Shown: piece after piece, positions 24,141-34,479 of the stretch | Position numbering within the stretch: the stretch's first letter is position 1 | How the letters are laid out: each line of letters starts with the position of its first letter | Source: Pontederia crassipes | Taxonomy: Eukaryota; Streptophyta; Magnoliopsida; Commelinales; Pontederiaceae | NCBI GenBank assembly: GCA_030549335.1 | Contig: CM060198.1 | Location: 55,313,995-55,377,994 of the forward strand | Direction of reading: 5' to 3' | Length of the DNA: 64,000 bases | Translations under genes and position numbers: made by a program | Notes under the pieces: model-generated | What the model was told of the DNA's origin: nothing | Database searches by the model: none | What the model saw: only the letters and a program-made list of their open reading frames with translations

Positions 24141-24527
24141 AAGAGAGAAGGGGGGATTTAGGACTATTCACTGTTACGATCTGGATGAGAAGGGTGCAAG
24201 GGAGGAGTTTCAAGGGAGGGCAGATTGATTTGGGAGAAGATTGGCATGGAAGAAGGTTTTCAGCACTCGCCGGAGGGTGAATAGTGGTCTGGAGGTGGGG
24301 GGAGGGGCTTGGGAGCTGTGGGCGATCAGGTGGCTCCATCGATCAGCCTCTCGTGGTCTCTATTTGACTTCCACGCCTCCTCCTACTACTTACTACTACG
24401 TTATGGTCAAGGCTCTGGGAAGAAGAAGAGAGCTTTGATGCAACATTGCAAGAGAAAACAACACAGGCATATGTGTTACAGCTTTGCCTCATCTGTCTGC
24501 CAAACCATTAATCCTTTACAGTGGAAT

Positions 24528-24538
24528 GGTGTTACATT
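24528..24538. repeat. LINE target-site duplication, right
   Basis: GGTGTTACATT, an exact match to 21757-21767. Confidence 0.85.
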
Positions 24539-26256
24539 ACTAAGAGTGTATTGCCTTTGTAAGAGTCGTCTCAACCTAAACTCCTTCCAGTAAATCTTTA
24601 CTTTTTAGAATTAATTAATAAAATATTATTGACAATGCATACTTTTGACATAAAACTAATGAAACATTATTTAGTTAATTTCTGAAGATAAACGAATAAT
24701 CTATCCAGAATTTTCGATAGAAATAAGGCCTGAAACAATTCTCGCATTCCAAGTCAAGTTTAGATACAAAAAAGAAATATCAATAAAATATTTTATCCTT
24801 ACTTTCTTTTTTCATTGACCTGCTTTGTCACAATTAGATGTTTGACAACTTTTTCTAGTAGGAAAATATTTTGATGTTGTGGACCAAAAATATTGTAAAA
24901 AAATTAAAGGTAAGAACTAAGGTTTTTGTTTTCACTCCTATATAAACTTTCAACTCTTAAACAAAATAAATGACATAGAATTATATCCAAGCATCTGATT
25001 GTATAGGCATACTTTATAATCAGTTTTAACCTTTTTTCTCTTTGTAAAAAAAAAAAAGTTGAAGTGATCTTGGAATGCGTTGGTAGCTGGTAGTCACACG
25101 AAAAGTATAGTATACAAGAAAATGACGACAGTGTCACAACCAGAATTTATCCGATACATTTTTGCTTCACACGACGAATTAGAATTTCCCTAAGCAAAAA
25201 TTTTGAGTTTAAAAATTGATGATCATAGAAAAATTTTCGCTGAGAATCTCGTTCGTTAAAAGTTAAACGTGTTATTGAGATGTTACTGATTAATTAAACT
25301 CGGTGACTAATTAAGGCAGTATTTGACTATCGGAACTTGGGCAAGAATTTGCCCAAATTTCGATAAATTTTGTCAAACACTGTCTTAATTAGTTACGTGA
25401 CAATTTAGAAGAATAAAAGTTTTCCCAAGTTCTCGTTCGAAGCGGGCGAATTTTTTTTTTTTTTTTGCCTTTTTTCTTTTAGCTTTCGATTAGTAGAATA
25501 TTATTAATTATTATTTAATGTTAACATTATTCATAAACTATTTATATATTATCTTAAATTATAATCAATTATAATATTTTATTTATTAATATATTATCAT
25601 TTTGCTTATAAAATAATTTTTTAACTTAATATAAATATTTTCATAAATTATAATATTAATAGCATATTTAAAAATTAATCAAAATTAATATTAACATATT
25701 ACGGCACAATTTATTTTTAAGGAAATGTTAAACTAATAATTATGTATTATTATTTTAACTAAATATACATAATATTTTAATGTACTATAATTTTATACCT
25801 TATAAAATAATAAATTATATCCTTAGTTTTTACTTTTTTTTTATTCAAACACCTATTAAAATTTATCTATCAAATTAATTTTTTAAATACTCATCATAAC
25901 TTTTTTTCATCCAAACATCAAATTTAACTTTTGTATCAAATCAATTAATTATTAAAATTCTCGTGCTAGCTTAAGGTGGCATAGATAAAAGGATCGAAAC
26001 CTCCAATTTTTTTGTTGTTACTTTATGCCCGTCGTCTGTTGCACTTGATCCTTTTCTTTCCCCCAACACATGGAGGTTCCATCGGAAAGAAAAAGAGCAA
26101 GCGAAGTGCAGGAGAAGTAATGAATCCAGCAAAACTTGCAGGGGAAGCGCGCCAAACGATATCTAACTGCTTCTGTCACTTCTGACCATTACACCAATCA
26201 TTACAGACAACAATTCACAAAAGAGCAGGAGAGAGAGAGAGAGAGCGGGGAGAGAG
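24539..26256. other. Spacer upstream of the NLR gene
   Basis: AT-rich DNA without a gene. TGTCACAACCAG near 25131 resembles the start of a plant LTR, but no matching end was found. A strong imperfect hairpin lies at 25303-25397. The last ~25 bases before the NLR start are a GA microsatellite (26229-26254), probably in the 5' untranslated region. Confidence 0.55.
25303..25397. repeat. Imperfect long hairpin (palindrome)
   Basis: The left arm GTGACTAATTAAGGCAGTAT continues to CTTGGGCAA. It pairs with a right arm whose complement is GTAACTAATTAAGACAGTGT and so on, with few mismatches, one 6-base bulge and a loop of a few bases. It sits ~860 bp upstream of the NLR start codon. It could be a small MITE or a small-RNA precursor. 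Confidence 0.75.
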
Positions 26257-29200
26257 ATGGCAGCTGCGGATCTGCGGTGCTTGCTCGCGGAGCTGGAGGA
26301 GATGGAGGAGTTAGGCCGCTTGCTCGGAATCGAAGCAACGCTGCAGGAGCTTCGAACCGCCGCACGGTCCGCTGCCGGACATCGCAGCCGCCCGCGCCAG
26401 GAGCTCCTAGAACTCAACCACAGAACTGACGTGCTGCTGGAGAAGATTTGGAGCTGGCACGAGAGACATGGCGGCGGCGGCGGCCGCCCGAGAACAGGGG
26501 AAGATTTTGTGAAGGGAATCACCCTAATCAAGAAGTACAAGTTTCGCCGTGAAGTTGTCGAGGAATTGAACAAGATAACAGCGGAATATCGCAAAAACGT
26601 GGGGGATGAAGATGAGACCATTCTGTTCAAGGGGAGAGTAACTGGTAAGGAGAGAAATGTTACCAAAGATGAAGACTTCGTTGGCCGAAATGAAGATGTC
26701 AACAACATCTTAGTGCTGATGTACAGCAGATCACTGTACATCCCCCGTAGCAACTACAGAGCACTACGAAAACGGCTGGCCGCAAGTAAATACAACACCG
26801 AGAAGCTGCAAGATATCTTAAAAGGGAGATGGAGGCCAGTAGCAGAACTGGTGGATGACTCGCATTTCCTCAGCATTATTCCAATCGTCGGGACGCCGGG
26901 GATCGGGAAGACGGCCGTGGCTCAGACGGTCCTTCATGAAGCCTTCTGGTTCGATGAACGAATTTGGGTGCACGTCTCACCGTTGTTCGATCGTAAGAGG
27001 GTGCTGCAGCGCATGGCGGAAGAACTTGGATACCACCATGATCAGCAGCAGAAGCAGCAGGAGCAGCAAAAGCAGCAGCAGAAACACCGGTCCCCTGACG
27101 ACGAGGAGGACGACGAGGACGATGAGGTCATGACGTTCCTGAAGGAAAGAATGAAGGAGAAAAGTTACCTCCTTGTCTTGGATGACCTGTGGAACGAGGA
27201 CCAGAAGGCGTGGGACGCCCTCACACGGCAACTCTCAAAGGTGGCGGCAGCGAGCGGGAAGATCGGGAACATGGTCATCGTCACCACTCGAAGCCGCGTC
27301 GCCGCCAAGATGAATTCTGACTGCTACGAGTTGCAGGGTTTGTCGGAGGATAACAGCCGGAAATTGCTGCGTGAATCTGCGAAAGACTCTCAAGAAAACC
27401 ACGAGCAACTGCCCCAAAGCGTTCAAAAGACTCTTAAGAAGTGCTACGGCGTGCCAGTAGCAATTGATGCTTTAGACAAATTCATTCGCCGTTCCCTCAG
27501 GGACGAAAATTTCGACACCAACTTTAGATTCATGCCCGAGGACAATCCTGAACTGCTTGATTCCTTCCGTTTGAGCTATGAGCTACTTTTCCCTGTTCAC
27601 CTCAGGAACAGCCTCCAGTTTTGCACCTTGTTTCCGGAGGAACACGTATATGACATGGAGGAATTCAGTGACATTTTGATCGCCCAGCGCTACGCACCGC
27701 AGATCGAAGACCACACGGCACCACGGCCAGAAGCTGCCCACTTTGCTAATCTGTGGAAGGACTGCTTTCAGAAGGTCGAGTCCTCTTCGTCAGGCAAGGC
27801 CACCTATAAATTGTCTCCTTTGATGCGTGAACTATCACTCTCGTATTCTTCTACGAGAGACAATACTGTTCTAGAGAGCGTCCATCATCTGCCGTCGCTC
27901 GTTAATTCTGAAACATCAGAATTCCCAAGAGCACTGTCTAGAAACCTGAAAGCACTTGTTCTAGTCAGAGAACCCCAAATGGTTCTTTCTGGTGAAAGGT
28001 GCAAAATTTCAGTGATCCCAGAGGATTCCCTTGCGGGACTCAATCACCTGTGCGTGTTGGATTTGCAATGCACTATGATTAAGAAGCTACCGGGTACCAT
28101 CGGAAAGTTGCTCAGCTTGAGGTACCTCAACCTTTCAGAAACTGATATCGCAATTCTTCCTCAATCCATCCGTAAACTTAGAAGCCTGATGTTTCTCAAG
28201 TTAAAGAATTGTAAACATCTACGGAAGCTCGACGATGGTGTCACTGACCTAGTAAACCTTCGAAAGCTGGACCTTTCTGGCTGTCGGTGCCTTGTTGAGG
28301 TACCCTGGGGCATGGAGAATATGAAGCAACTGAGTTGCCTCAACATAATGGATTGCACGTCGATGGAACGAATGCCTTACGGCATCGGACAGCTCACAAA
28401 CCTGCGCACTTTGCCTCGGTACATCGTCGGAGAAAAAGATCTAGACGCCATCTCTGAGCTGCAACGTTTAGAAAAACTTGAAGGCGAACTGCGTCTCGAG
28501 AACCTGGAGAGGGTGCGGGTGGGCGGTAAATATTCCAAAGCATGGCTGCACGAGAAGGGAATGCTCAAGTCATTGGCACTGGTGTGGAAAGATGATTCCA
28601 AGGTCGACGGAGTAGCCCAGGAGGAGGTACTTCGAAGACTGCAGCCGACAGCAGAATTGATCAAGCTAGAGATCATTTCTTATGCCGGCAAGGAGTTCCC
28701 CATTTGGATGACAGGAAGAAGACCATATCTTACTTCCCTGGAGGAGATCAGACTGTTCAATCTGAAGGGATGCCAAACGCTGCCGCCCCTAGGAGCACTA
28801 CCTCGTCTGAGGATCGCTGAGATCAGTGGAATGGACGCCGTCACCAAGGTGGACAAAGATTTCTTTGGGGTCGGGGGCAATTTTCCTTGCTTGCAAAAGC
28901 TCACCTTCTCTGAGATGTTGAATCTGGAGAGATGGCTGGACGTCGCCGGCGAAGGGAAAATGCTCCCTTGCCTTACAGACTTGAGATTCATTCACTGCCC
29001 TAAGTTGGTGGCGCTGGAGATGAGACTTCCACGTCTCAAGGAGCTGTCCCTGTGGATGAACAATGAGAGGTTGTGCACCTCGAAAGATGGCCTCAAGAGT
29101 TTGTCAGGAAGTCTCGAAAAGCTTTCAATTGGCTTATGCGAAGACCTGCCGGAATCCTCACAACTCGAGGGCCTTCGAGGCCTGGGCAGCCTTCAAGAGC

Positions 29201-29544
29201 TCAAGATTTCTGGGTGCCAACTGACGCATTTACCGGATGGTATTGAGTATCTCAACCTGAAACGCTTAATAATCATTACCACCAAGCCGTTGGAGGAAAC
29301 TCAGTCACTTCCGTGGCGGCTGGTACCAGTGTCACTCCCTCTTATACTTATCGATGGACGCCCAACCGATCCAGAACGCCACAGCAAGTACTTAGCCCAG
29401 ATCCAAAGCGCTCCAATTCAGCGAACAGAGGAAACCAGTTTTCGAAGAATCTTTGAACTGCTAGATGGTGCAGAGCGGCCGGGGCACGGAGGCGGAGAGG
29501 ATTCAGATTCGGAGGCGAATCCTGAAAGGGAAGACGCGATATGA
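26257..29544 (+). CDS. CNL-type NB-ARC/LRR immune receptor (1,095 aa, single exon)
   Basis: Intracellular receptors of this family sense pathogen effectors and switch from ADP- to ATP-bound form. The N-terminus (1-125) is helical and acidic, with no clear EDVID motif. VGR-type motif FVGRNEDVNNI at 141. Walker A GTPGIGKT at 212-219. RNBS-A FDERIWVHVS at 232-241. Kinase-2 LLVLDDLW at 305-312. RNBS-B VIVTTRS at 340-346. GLPL box altered to GVPVA at 398-402. RNBS-D CTLFPEE at 456-462. The MHD motif reads MRE (523-525). Leucine-rich repeats run from ~570 to ~1030, opening with LRYLNLSETDIAILPQSIRK-type repeats. Odd: between RNBS-A and kinase-2 lies a Gln-rich then acidic insertion (263-290, CAG and GAC/GAG codons), and the C-terminus ends in an acidic tail. 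The frame is open throughout and GC-rich. The start is the first ATG after the GA-rich leader; no upstream in-frame ATG was seen. Confidence 0.93.
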   Translation: MAAADLRCLLAELEEMEELGRLLGIEATLQELRTAARSAAGHRSRPRQELLELNHRTDVLLEKIWSWHERHGGGGGRPRTGEDFVKGITLIKKYKFRREVVEELNKITAEYRKNVGDEDETILFKGRVTGKERNVTKDEDFVGRNEDVNNILVLMYSRSLYIPRSNYRALRKRLAASKYNTEKLQDILKGRWRPVAELVDDSHFLSIIPIVGTPGIGKTAVAQTVLHEAFWFDERIWVHVSPLFDRKRVLQRMAEELGYHHDQQQKQQEQQKQQQKHRSPDDEEDDEDDEVMTFLKERMKEKSYLLVLDDLWNEDQKAWDALTRQLSKVAAASGKIGNMVIVTTRSRVAAKMNSDCYELQGLSEDNSRKLLRESAKDSQENHEQLPQSVQKTLKKCYGVPVAIDALDKFIRRSLRDENFDTNFRFMPEDNPELLDSFRLSYELLFPVHLRNSLQFCTLFPEEHVYDMEEFSDILIAQRYAPQIEDHTAPRPEAAHFANLWKDCFQKVESSSSGKATYKLSPLMRELSLSYSSTRDNTVLESVHHLPSLVNSETSEFPRALSRNLKALVLVREPQMVLSGERCKISVIPEDSLAGLNHLCVLDLQCTMIKKLPGTIGKLLSLRYLNLSETDIAILPQSIRKLRSLMFLKLKNCKHLRKLDDGVTDLVNLRKLDLSGCRCLVEVPWGMENMKQLSCLNIMDCTSMERMPYGIGQLTNLRTLPRYIVGEKDLDAISELQRLEKLEGELRLENLERVRVGGKYSKAWLHEKGMLKSLALVWKDDSKVDGVAQEEVLRRLQPTAELIKLEIISYAGKEFPIWMTGRRPYLTSLEEIRLFNLKGCQTLPPLGALPRLRIAEISGMDAVTKVDKDFFGVGGNFPCLQKLTFSEMLNLERWLDVAGEGKMLPCLTDLRFIHCPKLVALEMRLPRLKELSLWMNNERLCTSKDGLKSLSGSLEKLSIGLCEDLPESSQLEGLRGLGSLQELKISGCQLTHLPDGIEYLNLKRLIIITTKPLEETQSLPWRLVPVSLPLILIDGRPTDPERHSKYLAQIQSAPIQRTEETSFRRIFELLDGAERPGHGGGEDSDSEANPEREDAI

Positions 29545-30189
29545 TCAGTATCAGATGACCACCAACAATCCCAGCCTTAAACAACGTTTTTTTCCCCTCT
29601 TCTATCGTTTTTTTTTTTTCTTTTTCTTTTCTTTTCTCCTCTTCAGTATCAGTCGAACAACGTTGTACGTACGTATTTGAAGTCGAGTGAATTGTAGACT
29701 AAAAACAGTAGAACTCGACCGTGGATAGAAATTTTAACTCGTGATCAATACACAAACTTTAACCTTAGCTGCGTGGGACGAATGCTTTTCGAATAGTCGC
29801 TTTCCGATTAGTGAAGTGACAACAACAAAAATTTGTTGTACGTCTATAACATTTTTTTATTTTGTTTTGTTTTTCTGGAGTGATGGTGTGCTCTGTGTGT
29901 ATAGATAACTGTGATGTTTTTCTTAAAAAAAATAGTTCTTGAGTGGTTTGATGCAAAATTTTAAGAAGCAAAAAAGTTCTTAGGTTCAATCGGGCCGGTA
30001 CTTAAAAAAAGTTATCGAGTGTTTTAATAGTTCGATAATAAAGAGACAAAATAAAATGTCAACAAAATTTCAATTATTATCATTTTATAAATCATAATCG
30101 GATAAATTAGTTTTAATCAAATCAAATCCACTCCTAACATGCATAGTTATGTAATCTAACTACACGTTGAGAAGTTTTAAAATGTATTC
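29545..30189. other. 3' flank of the NLR gene
   Basis: Contains a T-rich stretch (29587-29637) just after the stop, perhaps part of the 3' untranslated region, and then AT-rich spacer. No gene seen. Confidence 0.5.
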
Positions 30190-30960
30190 CATAGGGTATT
30201 GTTTGGATGAGAATTTTTGTTCAGAACCTTGTACGCCCTTTGTGACGGGAACTCTTCCAAGTTTTCATTACGAGAACTTTTGTCGAAAAAAATTTGCCCA
30301 AAAATTCTCTGGCAACTCGAGAACTACGCGAGCTTCCCCAACATTTCTCTCACTCTCTCTCATTCTATCTCTCCCTCTTCCCTCTCCCTGTCAACTTCGC
30401 CCCACACATCCGTCGCCGTCTTCTCCTCCGCTTCCCTCTTCCCCCTCCTTGAGTCCTGCGTCTTTCGGATGGCCGGCATGGAAGCGACCCTCTCCACCTT
30501 GATCCGTCGAAGTTCCAAAGAGGTGAATCCCTCCTCCAAGCCATGATTATCGTCCAGCGACTCCTCCATGGCAGGCCGCGAAGAATGCAAGTGGCACTTT
30601 GGGTGCTTCCCGGCAGAGACGACGGCGAAGGTGGATGCGACGGCAGCCTGTGGACCACCACATCCCGCGGCATGCGCAGCACCGCCTCCGAGGCCTCCAC
30701 CCACGCGTCCCCGTTCTGCGATGGCAGTCCGCGGACCGCGCCAGGGCTGCCTGCCCGGCCATCGCCTCATGCGTCCGTGCAATCAACTCGGAAAGCCGAT
30801 GCTCCACCGCGGCCATCTTCCCCTTCAGCTGCTCCACCGTCATTGTTGTTGCTGTTGCTGCATCATAGTTTCCGGGGAGGAGGCGGAAGGAGAGGGACGG
30901 CTTTCAAAAGTTCTCGCCAATAGCGGAACTTCATCCAAATCTTGAACTCGAATTTCACTC
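30190..30960. mobile_element. GC-rich block between inverted flanks (possible gene-carrying TIR element)
   Basis: A GC-rich island (30360-30910) sits inside AT-rich DNA. The left flank has TTTGGATGAGAATTTTTG and later ACGAGAACTTTTG. The right flank, read in reverse, has TTTGGATGAAGTTCCG and GCGAGAACTTTTG in the same order. Several overlapping frames are open; on the minus strand one (30547-30843) begins MTVEQLKGKMAAVEHRLSEL, helical and reminiscent of retrotransposon gag starts. None is convincing as a host gene. It may be a captured gene piece in a Mutator- or hAT-like element; target duplications were not identified. Confidence 0.35.
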
Positions 30961-30990
30961 TCTTGTCACTGGTTCTGAGAACATTGAAAC

Positions 30991-31470
30991 TGTTAGAGTT
31001 GGTGAATACTTCAGGGCCCCTTGTTTCTCACACCGGGTTCGCCCACGTGAGCTTAGGGGAATTTGAGTATTACCCAATTAACAGTATTGCTGGCGTACGA
31101 ACGAAAGGGGGGGTTCGGGGGGCCCCGCCCCCCGACGGCTGCCCCCGAAACCTAGACGGGTTTTGGGCTTTTGTTTAGCCGGCCCGTGTGGTTCGGATTA
31201 GGTTTTTTCTCTGTTTGTTTGGATTTTAAACCCGGTTTGGAGAGGCTATTAATAGCCTAATTTTTGATGTAATTTGGTGTGGCGGCTGTAAACCTAAACG
31301 ATATAGTGGAACCTCTTTGCAGGACGTAGCCCTCATCTCAAGGGTGAACCTGGGTAAATTTCGTGTGTCTCCTCTATTTTTCTGCAATCTCTCTGCGATC
31401 TTCTCTCCTTGTTCTCGGATTTTCCCATCAGAAACACTGCTTACAAGTATTAACGCATCGGTGTTAATCA
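30991..31470 (+). repeat. Probable solo LTR of copia type
   Basis: Starts TGTTAGAGTTGG and ends GGTGTTAATCA. The U5-like part GGACGTAGCC...GGTGAACCTGGGTAAATTTC near 31322-31358, followed by CATCGGTGTTAA at the end, is typical of plant copia LTRs. No second LTR, PBS or internal region is present. The flanking 5-mers (GAAAC and CTTAA) do not match. A G/C-rich palindromic stretch lies at 31108-31136. Confidence 0.6.
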
Positions 31471-31477
31471 CTTAATA

Positions 31478-31587
31478 GTCATCTCTCAAATTATTCGGAT
31501 GCAAAATATAGACAAATTTTCTTCAAAATATTTAGAACACATAAGTGATAGTCTTTTAAGAATGATATGATGATGCAAAAAATGAAA
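31478..31587 (+). repeat. Dispersed ~110-bp repeat (copy 2)
   Basis: Matches 3435-3550 (GTCATCTCTCAAATTATTCG through GATGATGCAAAAAATGAA). It abuts the solo LTR, so the LTR may have inserted into this repeat. Confidence 0.7.
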
Positions 31588-31714
31588 AACTTCGCCTTCG
31601 TGGGATTTGTAGGGTCTTTTTGTGTGACCTTGGTGGACTTTTTGTAAGGTGTTGCTCATCTATTCATTGTACTTGATAATCCCAAGATAACCTCATCTCA
31701 TAAGAACATTTGTG

Positions 31715-32174
31715 TTTAGGAGTGCCAACCTGACTCACGAACAAATTCAACCTAATCTAATCAACACTCAATGACTCATATTTGGTCGAGTCTAGTCGTT
31801 GAGAGTTTGAGAGTCAAATCGGATCGAATGGTCAAGCTACCTAGTCACCAAATTTTCTTTTCTTTTTTATTTTTTCTCACTATTTTATATTTTAATATAA
31901 AAATATTATTAAATATTTATTTTAAAGCAGAAAATAAGTTTCTTGAATATATTAATATTATTTTGATATTAAAATAATTTATTTTATTTTTAACATTTTT
32001 AAATCAAATATAATATTAAAGTTAAATAAAAAGTAAAAGATATAAAAAATGGAGTCATTGTGTTCGAACGGATTGGGACTCGTCGAGTCGAGGCAGACCA
32101 TCCTTCAAGTCGGGGATCCGACCTGACCTGACTTCGGATCGGGTCATCAAGTTCATTCGGATCGACAGCCTATT
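31715..32174. mobile_element. Probable MITE with TAGG ends
   Basis: Left end TAGGAGTGCCAACCTGAC. The right end in reverse reads TAGGCTGTCGATCCGAAT. GC-rich ends with an AT-rich centre are typical of hAT-type MITEs. No clean 8-bp duplication was found. Confidence 0.4.
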
Positions 32175-33770
32175 CATGGGATGGTGTGGAACACATCTAG
32201 GGGTATTCACATTTTATGATGATTAAGGTGAGGCCCATGTCTCTCAGAAAATGTTGTTTCACATCAAAACTAAGAACATCCATTTATTCTTATTGTTGCT
32301 CCTCTACCAAACGTGGCCATTGGTCCAAGGAAAATTATAAAGAGTGTTAAGTTGAATTAAAAAACATGATGACTAATTTTTATAAGAAAATATTCCAAAA
32401 ATATAGTGAAACTTTTTTTATAAAAATATAAGATAATAATTAATATTCAATTAATCGTATTTATAATAAACATATTATATATAATAATATTCTTTTTCAT
32501 TAAAATGTAAATAAATATATTATATGTCAATACTCCAATCCCTCCACCAAAAAATGAGAGTTTCCATCAAATGTGTATATGAGTCATGGACCCGGTGAGC
32601 CTAGCCGGATCGGGTTGAATGTAACCAAGTGGAATTCCGATCAAGTACGAATTGAGATTTTCCAATCCAACTGATCCAATTTTTTATTTTTTAAAGATTA
32701 ATTTTAGTCCTATATCTGATTTAGAAAAATTAAAATAAAGCAAGATAAATCATTTTAAGTATGGAATAATATTTTAATATTTAAAAAACTTAGTTTATGT
32801 CTTAAAAGAAATATTAAATAATATATAAAAATAAAAATGGTCGGTGACCCAATCACCCAATCCGACTTGATTCGAATTGGATCAGGTTAAATCGAATTTC
32901 CTACCCACATGGTTGTGACCTAACTCAACCAAATTTGATCGACTTAGACTGTGAACATCCATATTAGAAATAATAAAAATAAAATAATAAGTAATACTAA
33001 AATGTTAAAATAAAAATAAAAACAAATTTAATAACTTTAAATTAATTTAAGAAGGTCAAATTTTAAAATTTTAAATATTATATGCATATTAAATATATAT
33101 TTAAATATGATATAAAGTAATCATTTTAATTTAACTAGCCACCCCCCCCCCCCCCCCCATTAATACATGGTCCTCCCTATCAATGACTTCGGCCCCATTT
33201 GTCTAAGCTTATAAGTAATTTATAAGTTAGTTTAAAAAAATAATACTTATAAGTCAAAAAAAAAAAGCAAGCCAGTAGTGCTTATGTTTTTAAGTCAATT
33301 AATTATTTCATAACTAGTTACTTGTTATTAATATAAGTAATGTTATACAAATGTATAATTATTTATTTTTAAAAATAAGTTTCAGTCAATAAAATATTTA
33401 TTAGCACTTCTAATTTGTCAATTGTTCTGTCATCTTTCTTCCCAAGAAGTGAGTTAATTTATTTATATTTTTTTCTACTTTGTTGTCAGTGGCTAATAGA
33501 AATAGAACTAGGTTTTCAATATTTGCAAACCCATGATTGATAATTCCATGAATATAACTTGCATTCTATTTCTTTTAAAAAAATGGATAAGCTATTTTTC
33601 CTAGAATATTCTAAAATAATATTTTATTGATTTTAATTCTTCATCAAAATCATATTTATCTTGTATAATCTCTTATCATTTTGAAATGAAATTTTACATT
33701 AAATTTTCATTTTGACATAATTTGTTTATCTTTGATCAATGTTCTAACTAAATTAATGGATGAGTTTCCA
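32175..33770. other. AT-rich spacer
   Basis: Holds a repeat piece with TCGGGTTGAATG/ACCTAACTCAAC ends (about 32583-32960), perhaps another MITE, and a run of 17 C (33142-33158). No gene seen. Confidence 0.5.
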
Positions 33771-33877
<107 letters not shown>

Positions 33878-34479
33878 GTGTATATATTATTGCATGCAAA
33901 GTAGGTTACCAATATTAGAATTCAGAAAATTTATTTCACAAATATTAGATCACTGAATGTTATTAAATTAATAAAATGATTAATTAATAAAATAATTAAT
34001 TGATAAAATAATTAGCATGCTTAATTTTTTCATTTTATTATTACATGTAGACCATATTATATATATATATGTGTGTGTGTGTGTTTCAAAGTCAATGTTA
34101 TAGTTAATATGATTTTTTCAATATTTAGCTGATTGAACATAAAACTAAGGATTATTCCGGCAGACATATCTCTTGGGGACTTCAAGGTATGCAATTTAAA
34201 ATTTGATAGTTATTTGCTTTCACTAAATATTATTTTCTAGTATATTCAAATATTTTATCCATATTTATGTTTTTTAGATATAAATGAATGAATCAATTGA
34301 TACATTTTTAAATGAAAGAATATTAAAACTCCAAGTTCAATTGATGAATCAAATATACTAACAAATATTAGTCAATTAAATTATGATAAAAATCCAACTA
34401 AATCTCATCGAATTGATAGCAAAATGATATCAATTCATTTGAGTGTGATTCTATTTTGTGAAGGTAGATATTCAAGTAT

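Larger units (their letters stand above)
21768..24527 (-). mobile_element. L1-type LINE with internal deletion
   Basis: A 2,760-bp non-LTR retrotransposon flanked by an exact 11-bp target duplication. Its 3' end (low coordinates) is an A-rich tail, reading TTTTAAAAAAAAA on the minus strand. ORF1 (gag-like, CCHC knuckle) and a fused stub of ORF2 (start of endonuclease joined to RNase H) remain. Most of the endonuclease and all of the reverse transcriptase are missing, so it cannot move on its own. The presence of ~190 bp beyond the ORF1 region and of the target duplication suggests the 5' end is nearly complete, which is unusual since most LINE copies are 5' truncated. Confidence 0.88.

Noticed and set aside
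26163..26753. 196-codon minus-strand open frame
   Set aside because: Antisense of the NLR N-terminus and its GA-rich leader; serine runs come from the antisense.
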